Assembly (NCBI RefSeq): GCF_002834385.1
Contig: NZ_PITQ01000008.1
Span: 228,754 to 292,753 of the forward strand
Direction of reading: 5' to 3'
Source of the DNA: Rahnella sp. AA
GTDB lineage: Bacteria > Pseudomonadota > Gammaproteobacteria > Enterobacterales > Enterobacteriaceae
Length of the DNA stretch: 64,000 bases
Shown here piece by piece: positions 55,221-63,874 of this stretch. The first letter of the stretch is position 1, and the number at the start of each line of letters is the position of its first letter. Below the pieces are notes generated by a model, which worked only from the letters and a program-made list of their open reading frames with translations, did not search any database and was not told the origin of the DNA. A program made the position numbers and the translations under genes.

Positions 55221-56661
55221 CTATGTGTTGCGGTTTTTTCTTTCCTTTTCACTACAGTACAACCATTGAGCGACATTTTGCAAAGCTTCAGCGTTCGAGT
55301 GTGTAGAGTGCATTAGAACCCCATCGCTTTGTGGAGCAAACTTAAGAACCTGATGATCTCCAGCAGGAGTTTCTGATGATGCGATAAATACCTCAGGGCA
55401 GAAAATTAAACGCAGGTCTCCATAGGCTATTCCTTTAGCCAAAGCCAGCCAAAACGAGAAAATGGCAACAGGCATTGCAGCTATGAATAAAACATGCGGA
55501 ATATCTCTAGAGGGTCTTAGCCATTGGAAAATGTGAGATAAAAAAACGATTGTGAAGCTTACTAATAATGAAATCAGCCATGCTGTATCTTGAGGGTAAA
55601 ACTCCCAAACTATTAGACCAGCAAGAATGTGCGAAATGTAACTTATAAATGCTGACCAATGTATTAACTTGTGTTGACTTGTTTGAGCTTTTTTCAGCTG
55701 CGAGAATATTGCAAAACATCCTTCGTGAAGTGAGCTTACAAACCTTAATCCAGAATCCGCCTCATCGCCTATAGCATGATAAATCTCAACATTTCTGAAA
55801 TCCACAGCTTCTCGTAGCTTGCCATCTTCGACCTCACTCAAAACTTCCTTTTTATATTTTTGAGATAGTTTGACTTCTGCAAATGCGGTGAGCGCAAAAA
55901 CGAGCAATGCAAAATAGAAATCATACAGGCCAAAAGGTTTTAGAATTAGGGCAAACATAAGTTGGATTGAGAGAGAGCCACTTATATCAATAAGATGCAT
56001 CAATGCACCGGATGTGCGAGTTATTTTACGTCGATAAATAAAAGGAGGCGACAGAAGACAGACTCCCTCAACCTTTCTCGCAACGTCATCAAACATATAC
56101 GACATTTCTCTTACAATAGCAGCGCCATGGCTATGAGCAATAATGTAGTTATATTTGGCTGGCGAATCCTTGATATGATTACCCAACTGCAGTGCTGCAT
56201 TTTTTCGTGATGTTTCAGTGTTTTTCCCGTCCCATACGAAGCGGGAAATTCCTAGCTTTGGGTTTACCTTATTGATTTCTTTACACAGATCTGAGTTTGA
56301 TTGTGTCCAAGGTGCGTTAGGTTCAAAGGTACCATGAACGAGATGAACTAAAACATCCGCAGACTCAGTATTGGCAATCGTATTTTCATTCTTTTTTTTA
56401 TTTGAAGGTGAAATATAACGCCATGCTGATAAAATTCCTTTTTGCCAGAAAACATAATGCACAAGGGCGAACAATAGAACTATAGCGACGGGTGTTGTTA
56501 TGAGCCCTATTATAATGGTTTTAAGTAAATACTGTAGCGTTCCATTATTGTGTGAAAAAAAAATAGTATAATATGGATGATGTGAAAAGAATTAAAATTG
56601 ATAAAGTTGCTCCAGTCACACCTAATAGGAGGATGTTATTAATTGTAATATATTGCATCAT
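55221..56661 (-). pseudogene. Membrane alpha/beta hydrolase (lipase-like), frame interrupted at a T9 tract
   Basis: The long frame encodes 417 residues from 56474 with alpha/beta-hydrolase features. The oxyanion strand is VHLVHGTF, the nucleophile Ser lies in IIAHSHGAAIV, a likely Asp in IGDEADSGL and His in LMHSTHSNAEAL. Several membrane segments follow the nucleophile region. No ATG starts this frame; TTG 56474 cuts into a hydrophobic helix that continues upstream. An ATG pair at 56661/56658 opens another frame encoding MMQYITINNILLLGVTGA, which stops at 56545 just after nine T residues (56563-56555). Removing one T joins the frames into about 479 residues with two N-terminal membrane helices. 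Confidence 0.65.
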
Positions 56662-57309
56662 AAAAACCCCATTCCCTTTAACGATTGATGATTGTATTCA
56701 TATGGTTTTTTATATTTATCACTTTAAGTTAAAATAAAACTCTACAAATTTACATAATTCTCTCTTTCCGATCCACTTAATATTCATCCTTCCTAAAAAT
56801 TCATTGTTATAATTGATAGTCTGTCTTTTTAATTTAACTTAAAGTTATAGATTTACAACTGATGACACACAGCCATCAATCTATTCAACATATGGATGGC
56901 CCCTCCGAGCTCCCCGGCGCGACCAGGTTGTCAGCCCGACTGCCTTAACTAGTTGGCCCATAAGCTCCGCCGAACTGCCAGAGGTAGCGTTTCAGGCTAT
57001 GCGGCTAGGGCCTGGTGGCAATAGCTAGGTCAACTTATAAAGCTGGTTTACAGTCCGCTGAGAGCGAGGAGCGGAAGTTACGCATCCCTGCTAACATTGG
57101 CTCTGAGCAGTCAGAATTGAACTTAGCGATTCATTGTGAATTCCCGAACGCCTTTGCAGCCAGTCTGATTCACCGCAACTTTTTGAATTACTGATCCTAA
57201 TTAATCTGTCCATTGTTGCCATTAGTAGTGAAAAACATGAAATTTGAAACCGGATTCATGGTTATGAATCACGATCTTGTTCCCCACACAATAATCGTAT
57301 GAGGTTTTT
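56662..57309. other. 648-base gap before the phosphoesterase gene
   Basis: It contains AT-rich sequence (56662-56880), a GC-rich foldable stretch (56890-57020) with no recognised identity, and a repeat fragment AGTCCGCTGAGAGCGAGGAG (57052-57071). No gene is supported. Confidence 0.4.
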
Positions 57310-58047
57310 ATGCTGATAGCGCAGGTTTCAGACATTCACGCCTCACCCGAAAATGACCATCTGTTTCGGTTCGACCAGGTACTAAATTGGCTTATGCATC
57401 TGCAGCCGGGCGTGTTGGTAGTTACAGGTGATCTAACAGATGGGCATTGGCAGGAAGGTTATATAAAGATAGCTGACCGTCTGAATCAGCAAAATTACCC
57501 TTCGTTGGTCCTGCCGGGTAACTCAGACGACCGCTGTCTGTTACGTTCTGTTTGGGATGAGAACAGATGGGCGCACGATGCCCAAGGAGAGGCCCTGCAC
57601 TTCATTCATAACACCGGTGGCATTCGTCTGATTGGTCTGGATTCGACGATTGATTATAAGGATTACGGCAGTGTGACTGACCATCTGGAATGGTTGGATA
57701 ATCAACTTAGCGACCCATGCAGCCCTCCGTCATTGCTGTTTATGCACCATCACGTATTTGCATCTGGCATACCAACGCTGGACGAAACGATGTGCAGAGG
57801 TCTGCCTGAGATGGAAGGTTTTATTAGACGCGCCCCGACCAGACTGCTCGCCATTTCTTCAGGCCATGTCCACAGACCAATAGCGGGTACGTTTGCGGGC
57901 ATACCTGCCTACATTTGTGGCTCCGTTTGCCCGGCTAATCCTGTCTGGTTTGGAACAGTAAACGCTCCTCCTGCGAATGACCCGCCAGCGTTGATGATTC
58001 ACCGCTACGTCAGTAACTCCCTTACCAGTCATCACGTTTGCGTTTAA
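57310..58047 (+). CDS. Calcineurin-like metallophosphoesterase (CpdA/Icc-like)
   Basis: The 245-residue protein has the class III phosphodiesterase motifs: SDIH (D8, H10), GDLTD (40-44), PGNSDD (69-74), LLFMHHHVF and SSGHVH. CpdA-type enzymes hydrolyse cyclic nucleotides or related diesters. The usual GNHD/E is GNSDD here, so the His that protonates the leaving group is replaced by Ser. ATG 57310 has ATGAGG upstream. It stands alone in the island. Activity and substrate are uncertain. Confidence 0.8.
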   Translation: MLIAQVSDIHASPENDHLFRFDQVLNWLMHLQPGVLVVTGDLTDGHWQEGYIKIADRLNQQNYPSLVLPGNSDDRCLLRSVWDENRWAHDAQGEALHFIHNTGGIRLIGLDSTIDYKDYGSVTDHLEWLDNQLSDPCSPPSLLFMHHHVFASGIPTLDETMCRGLPEMEGFIRRAPTRLLAISSGHVHRPIAGTFAGIPAYICGSVCPANPVWFGTVNAPPANDPPALMIHRYVSNSLTSHHVCV

Positions 58048-58224
58048 CTGGCATTCAGAAAAACATAGACCTATAGAAAACAAGATGATCCACAGTGATT
58101 TACGCATAATGTTGTGAGGGAGCAGTGCCCGTATCTGGCATTTAATATGCCAACTTAAAAGATGGCTATCGCAGCTGTGGCGATCCCCATATCCTGGGCC
58201 ACTGACTACAGGCTGAAGAAAAAA

Positions 58225-58617
58225 TTAAGTTCTGCTACCTAAATCGCTGTCTCCAGACAACCCGTTAATCATTCTCGTTAGCTCTTCACAGCGGATGATC
58301 TTTTCAGATAACAAAGTAAAGCGGGCAAAAACTTCAAATTCACTCTTCTCACCCTGATTTTTTTCCACATTTACATAATGATGAGTGAACACGGTATCAT
58401 TTTCAGCCACGATACTTTTAATAGAAATGCTCATCCGTGTTGTATGCGACTTGATGGCCTTCATATGTCTGATAAACCCACGATAATCCAGTTCCTTACC
58501 ATCCACGCGCTGTTGATAGTCAGGAGCAAAAAACAATGCAATTTGAATCTCGTCGTGCAACGGATCAGTGATTATCGTCTGTAGTGCGGCAATGACTGTC
58601 TGCTTAATGTTTTGCAT
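58225..58617 (-). CDS. NTF2/SnoaL-like protein
   Basis: The 130-residue protein fits the SnoaL-like polyketide cyclase/NTF2 fold by size and pattern: FFAPDYQQRVDGKELDYRGFIRHMKAIK, then alternating beta strands (SISIKSIVAENDTVFTHHYVNVE, SEFEVFARFTLLSEKIIRCEELTRMI). ATG 58617 has AAGGA eight bases upstream; the open frame to 58773 runs into the divergent araC-type gene. Function is unknown. Divergence from the AraC regulator suggests control by it. Confidence 0.72.
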   Translation of the reverse strand: MQNIKQTVIAALQTIITDPLHDEIQIALFFAPDYQQRVDGKELDYRGFIRHMKAIKSHTTRMSISIKSIVAENDTVFTHHYVNVEKNQGEKSEFEVFARFTLLSEKIIRCEELTRMINGLSGDSDLGSRT

Positions 58618-58710
58618 GTAGATTATCCTTTTGAGTGATGGCAGGAAGTCTATTTCAGAACCTGGATGGGATATTATCGGTATCATGACAACATATACGG
58701 TTAATCGGCC

Positions 58711-59466
58711 ATGCAGATAAAAATATCCCAGATTGAACATGACGCTGCGCATTCTACGGAGTGGCATAAACACGGGTCAGGCCAGCTATTCTGGCTCAGT
58801 CAGGGACTTATGATAATTGAAACGGAATTGACTCAATGGGTTGTTACTCCAGGGTCGATGGGATGGTTTCCAGCGAATCTTTACCACAGAGCCCGGAGTA
58901 CAAGGGCCGTAAGCGGCAAATGTCTTTACCTTGAACCATTATCAAGTATCCATTTCCCCCTTTGTTCCGGGGTTTATGGAACGGATACTTTTATCCTGAC
59001 GTTGCTTGAACGCCTTTGCCTGAACAGGCCAGCCGATTACGGGGATGCACTTCTGAAAGTATTAACTTGTGAGCTGAACCACCTACCTGAATTACCACTT
59101 CAGCTCACTCTGCCGGAAGATCGTCGGGCAAGAAACGTTGCAAACGAATTATTAAAAAACCCCGGATGCGTGCTGGATCAGACGCAACTGGCTAATAAAT
59201 GGGGAATTAGCGTACGAAATCTTAGCCGTTTGTTTCATCAGGAGACCGGGCTTACTTTTAGCCGATGGCGCCAGCAGGCAAAAGTACTCTCCTCACTTCA
59301 ATGGATTTTCGCCGGATTATCCGTAAACGAAGTGGCCTATCTGAGCGGCTATAGCAACGTCAGTTCTTACATTGAGATATTCAGGGAACGTTTTGGAAAA
59401 ACACCAGGACAGTTTAAGGAAACTGATAAATTGGCAGCAACGCTATTAGCAAATAATGATATTTGA
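58711..59466 (+). CDS. AraC-family transcriptional regulator
   Basis: The 251-residue protein has an N-terminal cupin-like domain (EWHKHGSGQLFWLSQG, VTPGSMGWFPANLYH) and a C-terminal AraC double helix-turn-helix (LANKWGISVRNLSRLFHQETGLTFSRWRQQAKV and VNEVAYLSGYSNVSSYIEIFRERFGKTPGQF). It starts 93 bases from the divergent NTF2-like gene. The ligand is unknown. Confidence 0.88.
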   Translation: MQIKISQIEHDAAHSTEWHKHGSGQLFWLSQGLMIIETELTQWVVTPGSMGWFPANLYHRARSTRAVSGKCLYLEPLSSIHFPLCSGVYGTDTFILTLLERLCLNRPADYGDALLKVLTCELNHLPELPLQLTLPEDRRARNVANELLKNPGCVLDQTQLANKWGISVRNLSRLFHQETGLTFSRWRQQAKVLSSLQWIFAGLSVNEVAYLSGYSNVSSYIEIFRERFGKTPGQFKETDKLAATLLANNDI

Positions 59467-59479
59467 AATTCAGCTCTGA

Positions 59480-59553
59480 CAACTTCCGTTCCTGGCACAC
59501 AGCAGACCATCGGACTGAACTGAAGGTCCGCTCTGAGCGATGAGCGGACCTTG
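59480..59553 (+). repeat. Dispersed island repeat, full copy
   Basis: AACTTCCGTTCCTGGCACACAGCAGACC, a short middle with GGACTGAACTGAAGG, then TCCGCTCTGAGCGATGAGCGGACC. The two halves each form an imperfect inverted repeat (TCCGNT..AGCGGA). It lies tail-to-tail between the AraC and LysR genes. Confidence 0.75.
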
Positions 59554-59554
59554 G

Positions 59555-60547
59555 TTATATGCGTTCATCTTTTCTAACATGGCTGCCGGACCCTCGATGC
59601 ACACATTTTGCGTCGGGGTCTAAACCGGACAGAGTATACGCCGTAACCTCCATGAATTGCTGACGAAACCAAGCTGAACTTCCACTCACATCGTCCACTT
59701 TACGGTAAAGCATTGATATTGGTTCAGAGGGCAGCTGAATCGGAGTCGGACTGGTTTTCAGGCCATAAATTCGTGCCATACAAAACGCCACTGTCTCTGG
59801 GACGGTGGCTATCGCCCCTATAGCTTGCAAAACCGGGCCGACGGCGGCATAGCGAGATACGCTAGCGGCGACCTCACGGCGTATACCTGCTTTCTGCAGA
59901 AAATTATCCAGCTCCTGGGTGTCGCTACCTTGTGAGGAAACCGTGACATGTTGTGCATTCAGATAATCCTCAGTACTAATCGGTGAGGAAAGTTGCACCT
60001 TTCTAGAATCATAAACACACATCAGGTGTTGATCAAAGAGTGGTACACGTACATGCCAGGATGCTGGATCGTTGTGCACTGCCACACTGAAATCATAAGC
60101 TCCTTCGTCAAGCAACGTAACGGAGTCACGCTTTGTAGCAGCCACTGCTACCACCCGCGCATGTGGTGCCTTCTCTCTTAAGCTCGCCGTAAGAGCCCCA
60201 AAAAAAGCCATTTCAAGGTTATCGCATAAACCGACTCTGAATTCGCCAGCCCATGATTTCGGGTCAAAAGCATTCAGAGGCTGAATGGAACGCTCAATGG
60301 CTGCCAACGCTCTGGCGATTTCCGGTGCTATAGCTTGCGCACGCGGTGTCGGCTGCAATTTGCGACCTACACGGACAAAGAGTTGGTCATCAAGGGCTCC
60401 ACGTAAGCGCTTAAGCGCGGTGGATAGCCCTGGCTGACCAATATACAAACGCTCTGCAGCACGGCTTACATTCAGCTCTTCCATCAAAATTGAAAAAGCA
60501 TACAGAAGATTCAAATCGAGGTTCCGAAGCAATAAAGGTTTCATCAT
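59555..60547 (-). CDS. LysR-family transcriptional regulator
   Basis: The 330-residue protein has the LysR helix-turn-helix (NLDLNLLYAFSILMEELNVSRAAERLYIGQPGLSTALKRLRGAL, residues 9-52) and a periplasmic-binding-like effector domain (GEFRVGLCDNLE..., GYDFSVAV). It is divergent from an MFS gene and a metallo-hydrolase gene. A perfect inverted repeat lies just upstream. It likely controls that pair. The C-terminal tail is polar and about 25 residues longer than usual. Confidence 0.88.
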   Translation of the reverse strand: MMKPLLLRNLDLNLLYAFSILMEELNVSRAAERLYIGQPGLSTALKRLRGALDDQLFVRVGRKLQPTPRAQAIAPEIARALAAIERSIQPLNAFDPKSWAGEFRVGLCDNLEMAFFGALTASLREKAPHARVVAVAATKRDSVTLLDEGAYDFSVAVHNDPASWHVRVPLFDQHLMCVYDSRKVQLSSPISTEDYLNAQHVTVSSQGSDTQELDNFLQKAGIRREVAASVSRYAAVGPVLQAIGAIATVPETVAFCMARIYGLKTSPTPIQLPSEPISMLYRKVDDVSGSSAWFRQQFMEVTAYTLSGLDPDAKCVHRGSGSHVRKDERI

Positions 60548-60554
60548 TTTTAAA

Positions 60555-60576
60555 GATAGTAGCTATTTAAACTATC
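60555..60576. promoter_or_regulatory. Candidate LysR-type operator
   Basis: GATAGT (60555-60560) and ACTATC (60571-60576) form a perfect inverted repeat across ten bases, eight bases upstream of the lysR-type start and before the divergent MFS gene. The T-N11-A layout is present. Confidence 0.5.
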
Positions 60577-60722
60577 AATTTCCCAGATACGTATCATTCA
60601 GTCAATATCTCGTCCTGTCTGTTATCACTGATTTCGCGATTTCATCAAGTTTGTCAGGAGGTGTTTGTGTCTGGATATTTGCATTCTAAATCCATTGAAG
60701 ATTTGTCATTTAAAAAGCAGCA

Positions 60723-61931
60723 ATGTCGAGCGGCAGCGCGATGACTGAGCACACTAAAACGACCCCAGCGATTTCAACGGTAAGCAAAATGCTAAGTCGT
60801 CATCAAATTTTGATCATGGCAATAGCAACTGGCATCGCTGTTGGCAGCCAGTATTACAACCAGCCTTTACTGGGTGTGATTGCGAATGACATGGATGCCC
60901 CCTCGGGCATCGTTGCTACAACTACGCAAATTGGGTATGCCCTGGGGCTGATTCTTCTTGTTCCGCTTGGTGATAAAATTGAACGCCGCATGCTTATTCT
61001 TCTTCAGTGTCTTGGCCTGGCAGTTGCAATGGTGCTCGCAAGCCTCTCACCAAGTCTGGGGAGCCTCGCGCTGGCCTCAATGTTGATTGGTGTATTTGCC
61101 ACTATCGCGCAACAGATGATCCCGCATGCCGTGGAGCTAGCCTCACCGATTCAACGTGAACGTGCGCTGGCGACGATCACCACTGGCCTATTGGTTGGTG
61201 TGTTACTGGCAAGAACGGCGAGTGGTTTTGTTGGTGACTGGTTCGGCTGGCGATCGGTGTTCATTATGGGTGCGGCACTTGCCGTGATGATGCTCGCATG
61301 TCTGGCGCTCTTCCTACCGCGCAGCCAGCCCCAGGAAAATCATTCCTACGTCCAATTGTTATTATCTCTATTTCTGCTAGTACGCAAACAACCCGCTTTG
61401 CGGAGAGCTTCAGCCATCCAAAGCCTGCTCTTCTTTGGGTTCAGCGCGTTCTGGACCATATTAGCTTTGTTACTACAAACTCCACGTTATGGCATGAGCA
61501 GCAGCGTAGCTGGCATGTTTGGCCTGGTGGCACTGGCTGGTGCCGTTCTGGCACCTTTGTGGTTGCGTATCTTTAGAGGACTCGGACCGATTCATGCCAT
61601 CCGTTCGGGGGTGATAATGGTAGTTGCAAGCTTTTTCCTGATGATCCCTTTTTCCAGCTTCATTGGTCTGTGCATTGGTGTAGTGCTCATGACAACGGGA
61701 CTACAGGTCTCGTTAATTAGTCAACAAGCATTAGTGCTGAACGCAGCAGGTAGTGCACGAGGCCGATTCAATACCGTATTTATGGCTTCACAGTTTGCAG
61801 CCGGTGCGACTGGTTCTGCAGCAGCTGGAATAGTCTGGCTTCGGGGTGGCTGGACTGCAGTAATGATCCTGGCATCAATAGCCGCTCTCCTGGCAATCAT
61901 TCTCTCATTGGTTAAAACAAATACTCATTAA
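60723..61931 (+). CDS. MFS drug/solute exporter
   Basis: The protein (402 residues from ATG 60723; 396 from ATG 60741) has 12 membrane segments and a DHA1-like MFS layout. SQYYNQPLLGVIA, VPLGDKIERRMLIL (motif A region) and TGLLVGVLLARTASGFVGD (motif C region) are visible. It probably exports a small molecule. Neither start has a clear Shine-Dalgarno. It is followed 49 bases later by a metallo-beta-lactamase-fold gene and divergent from the LysR gene, forming a small regulated cassette. Confidence 0.85.
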   Translation: MSSGSAMTEHTKTTPAISTVSKMLSRHQILIMAIATGIAVGSQYYNQPLLGVIANDMDAPSGIVATTTQIGYALGLILLVPLGDKIERRMLILLQCLGLAVAMVLASLSPSLGSLALASMLIGVFATIAQQMIPHAVELASPIQRERALATITTGLLVGVLLARTASGFVGDWFGWRSVFIMGAALAVMMLACLALFLPRSQPQENHSYVQLLLSLFLLVRKQPALRRASAIQSLLFFGFSAFWTILALLLQTPRYGMSSSVAGMFGLVALAGAVLAPLWLRIFRGLGPIHAIRSGVIMVVASFFLMIPFSSFIGLCIGVVLMTTGLQVSLISQQALVLNAAGSARGRFNTVFMASQFAAGATGSAAAGIVWLRGGWTAVMILASIAALLAIILSLVKTNTH

Positions 61932-61980
61932 CACGCTAACACTTCAGGTGAAGGCTATTTAAAATTTTCAGGAAAATTAA

Positions 61981-62838
61981 ATGATTGAGCAACATCAGAT
62001 TGGTGAATTTACGCTTATTACTTTACTGGATGGAATGTTCCTTTGTGATGGGGATTTTATTCCGGCAGCAAAGTCAGAAGAAGGCGCAGCTCTATTCAAA
62101 AGCGTGGGGTTGCCAGCTGTTGGCCCTTCACCTGAACCGATTAATGCTTTCATCCTAAAAAGAGGTGAACAAATATGGATGGTTGATGCTGGCTGCGGCG
62201 CTGAGTTGGGACCTCGCTTTGGGAAAGCACCTTCCGCGCTAAAAAACGCAGGGTATCAGCCAGAAAAGGTAGAAGGTGTTATCTTGTCCCACCTGCACGA
62301 GGATCATATAGGAGGCCTGATTAATGAAAATGGTGAACCTCATTATCCTAACGCAACGCTTTATCTCTCAGAAGTAGAGCTAGCATTCTGGACAGATACT
62401 GCCTCCAAAACTGCTTATCCTAAGCTGGTTGAAAGTGGTTTATTTGAGTTGGTAGAGAGTGTATTGGCCGCATATGATGGCGCTATCCACCCAATAGCTG
62501 CAACTGGTGAAGTGATACCTGGTGTACATCTGGTTCCGCTGTATGGCCATACTCCTGGCCACTCAGGAATTTCAATTACGGACGGTGGGCAGCAACTGCT
62601 CATATGGGGAGATGTTGTCCATTCGACACTGCTTCAACTGCGCTACCCTCACTGGAGCATTGGTTTCGACCTTGACCCACCTCGGGCCATCGCAACCCGT
62701 AAAGTGCTTCTGGCACAACTTGCTAATTCAAATACTCTGGTAGCAGGTCCGCACGTCACCGGAATAGGTAAAATTGTAAATTGCTGTGAGGGTGGATATA
62801 AGATGTACCTGCACTATCCTGATAAAGATTTAGCTTAA
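61981..62838 (+). CDS. Metallo-beta-lactamase-fold hydrolase
   Basis: The 285-residue protein has the zinc motif HLHEDH (residues 104-109), GHTPGHSG and WGDVVHS. It resembles lactonase or organophosphate-hydrolase-type members more than beta-lactamases; no signal peptide is seen. FILKRGEQIWMVDAGCG fits the fold. TCAGGAAAATTA precedes ATG 61981. It is likely co-transcribed with the MFS exporter. Substrate is unknown. Confidence 0.85.
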   Translation: MIEQHQIGEFTLITLLDGMFLCDGDFIPAAKSEEGAALFKSVGLPAVGPSPEPINAFILKRGEQIWMVDAGCGAELGPRFGKAPSALKNAGYQPEKVEGVILSHLHEDHIGGLINENGEPHYPNATLYLSEVELAFWTDTASKTAYPKLVESGLFELVESVLAAYDGAIHPIAATGEVIPGVHLVPLYGHTPGHSGISITDGGQQLLIWGDVVHSTLLQLRYPHWSIGFDLDPPRAIATRKVLLAQLANSNTLVAGPHVTGIGKIVNCCEGGYKMYLHYPDKDLA

Positions 62839-63182
62839 AATATGAAGAGTAAATAACTAAAAGCGGCATCGTGTTACTTACGGATGTCGCATTTTAAAAT
62901 GTATTAAAGGACTCACTGCGAGATGTTATAGACAGTTTATTGAATGGATGAGCTCCACAGTTTAAACGCTCAATTAAGTTTGCAATGTCCGCTGCTGGCA
63001 CACAGCAGACAAGCACGTAGCGATGAAGGTCTGCTATGAGCGATGAGGGGAAGTTCGCTTTAAGGGTAATCCAATCCACATACCGGAAGATCTCCAGAAG
63101 GGAATAGTCCGGTTTACCGGGATACTTACAACTCCACCCCGGTAGACGATCCTGCCTTATAGTTTGAGCATAGGTGGGGCGA
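62839..63182. other. Gap with a full repeat copy and IS left-end sequence
   Basis: A full copy of the dispersed repeat lies at 62983-63055. GGGATACTTAC (63120-63130) and the following CTCCACCCCGG may be leader sequence of the truncated IS at 63183. No gene is seen. Confidence 0.45.
62983..63055 (+). repeat. Dispersed island repeat, full copy
   Basis: AATGTCCGCTGCTGGCACACAGCAGAC, a middle with GATGAAGG, then TCTGCTATGAGCGATGAGGGGAAG. It is the most diverged of the three full copies. Confidence 0.7.
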
Positions 63183-63278
63183 ATGGGCACACCACGATTT
63201 ACACCTGAATTTAAGGAAGAAGCCGTTCGTCAGATAACGGAACGCGATTATTCCGTCGCCGACGTTTCTGACCGGCTG
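63183..63278 (+). mobile_element. IS3-family OrfA fragment
   Basis: ATG 63183 opens MGTPRFTPEFKEEAVRQITERDY and then SVADVSDRL, the N-terminal helix-turn-helix of an IS3-family OrfA. At about 63278 the frame passes abruptly into unrelated sequence that belongs to the toxin-like remnant below. The rest of the IS is missing. Confidence 0.78.
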
Positions 63279-63369
63279 GTCGATTCAGCATCAGGCCAAA
63301 GAGTTGATGGAACTTATTGGCCAGGAAAAGTTAAAATGTCCGTTCATGAAAGTAAGTCGGAATAAATAA
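63277..63369 (+). pseudogene. C-terminal remnant of a probable toxin gene
   Basis: In a different frame from OrfA, codons 63277-63366 read WSIQHQAKELMELIGQ followed by EKLKCPFMKVSRNK, with stop TAA at 63367-63369 overlapping the next ATG as TAATG. This looks like the tail of a coupled upstream gene whose main part was removed when IS DNA arrived. The polymorphic-toxin identity is inference from the coupled small gene. Confidence 0.5.
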
Positions 63370-63722
63370 TGAGTCTTGACTTCGTGCTGGTAAAAGCAAC
63401 GGGTGTAGTGAATTCGATCGGTGAACTCGAGCAGGACAGTTCCTTCGCACGATCGAACTACAAGGCATATGCCGAACAACTATTCCCTGGACTTATATGG
63501 CAGGCGGATGACACCGCCATCGTTGGTGGGGCGGGTATTTTTATTGAAGTATCCCTCTCGGATGTGACGTTACACCTTAGTCTTAGAGGCCGCGGTGACA
63601 TCCAGACAGCTATTAGCAAGATTGCCATTGAAGCTGCAATGGCGGGTATCGTAGTCATTGACGTACAAATGTCAGATATCCTCGCAGTTGAGGCCCTGCG
63701 CGCTTCAGACTATCTCTCTTAG
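63369..63722 (+). CDS. Probable orphan immunity protein
   Basis: The 117-residue acidic protein starts MSLDFVLVKATGVVNSIGELEQ and has no signal peptide or membrane segment. The style (small, acidic, alpha/beta with SLSDVTLHLSLRGRGDIQTAISKIAIEAAMAG) is that of cytoplasmic immunity proteins beside contact-dependent or Rhs toxins. Its ATG overlaps the stop of a toxin-like remnant. I do not recognise an exact family. Function is inferred from context. Confidence 0.6.
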   Translation: MSLDFVLVKATGVVNSIGELEQDSSFARSNYKAYAEQLFPGLIWQADDTAIVGGAGIFIEVSLSDVTLHLSLRGRGDIQTAISKIAIEAAMAGIVVIDVQMSDILAVEALRASDYLS

Positions 63723-63874
63723 TATCGATCTATCTTTGAAGTCAACTCCCTGTAGCGACCTGCGTTTATCAATGCTCAAACCCGCATTTAGGGGTTCTAC
63801 GCTGGCCCCCTATAGTGAAAGTAATTTTCAATAAATTCTTTATCACTTTTTTGAAATACAATGTCTACTGACCT
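63723..63874. other. Gap before the right-hand IS
   Basis: No gene or known site. AT-rich sequence with a short GC stretch lies between the immunity gene and the IS end. Confidence 0.35.

Noticed and set aside
49618..63055. CRISPR array made of the TCCGCT/AGCGGA repeats
   Set aside because: Copies are kilobases apart, imperfect and without regular spacers; no cas genes are present.
62894..63190. 98-codon minus-strand frame between the metallo-hydrolase and the IS fragment
   Set aside because: It runs through the dispersed repeat, has atypical composition and no recognisable domain.
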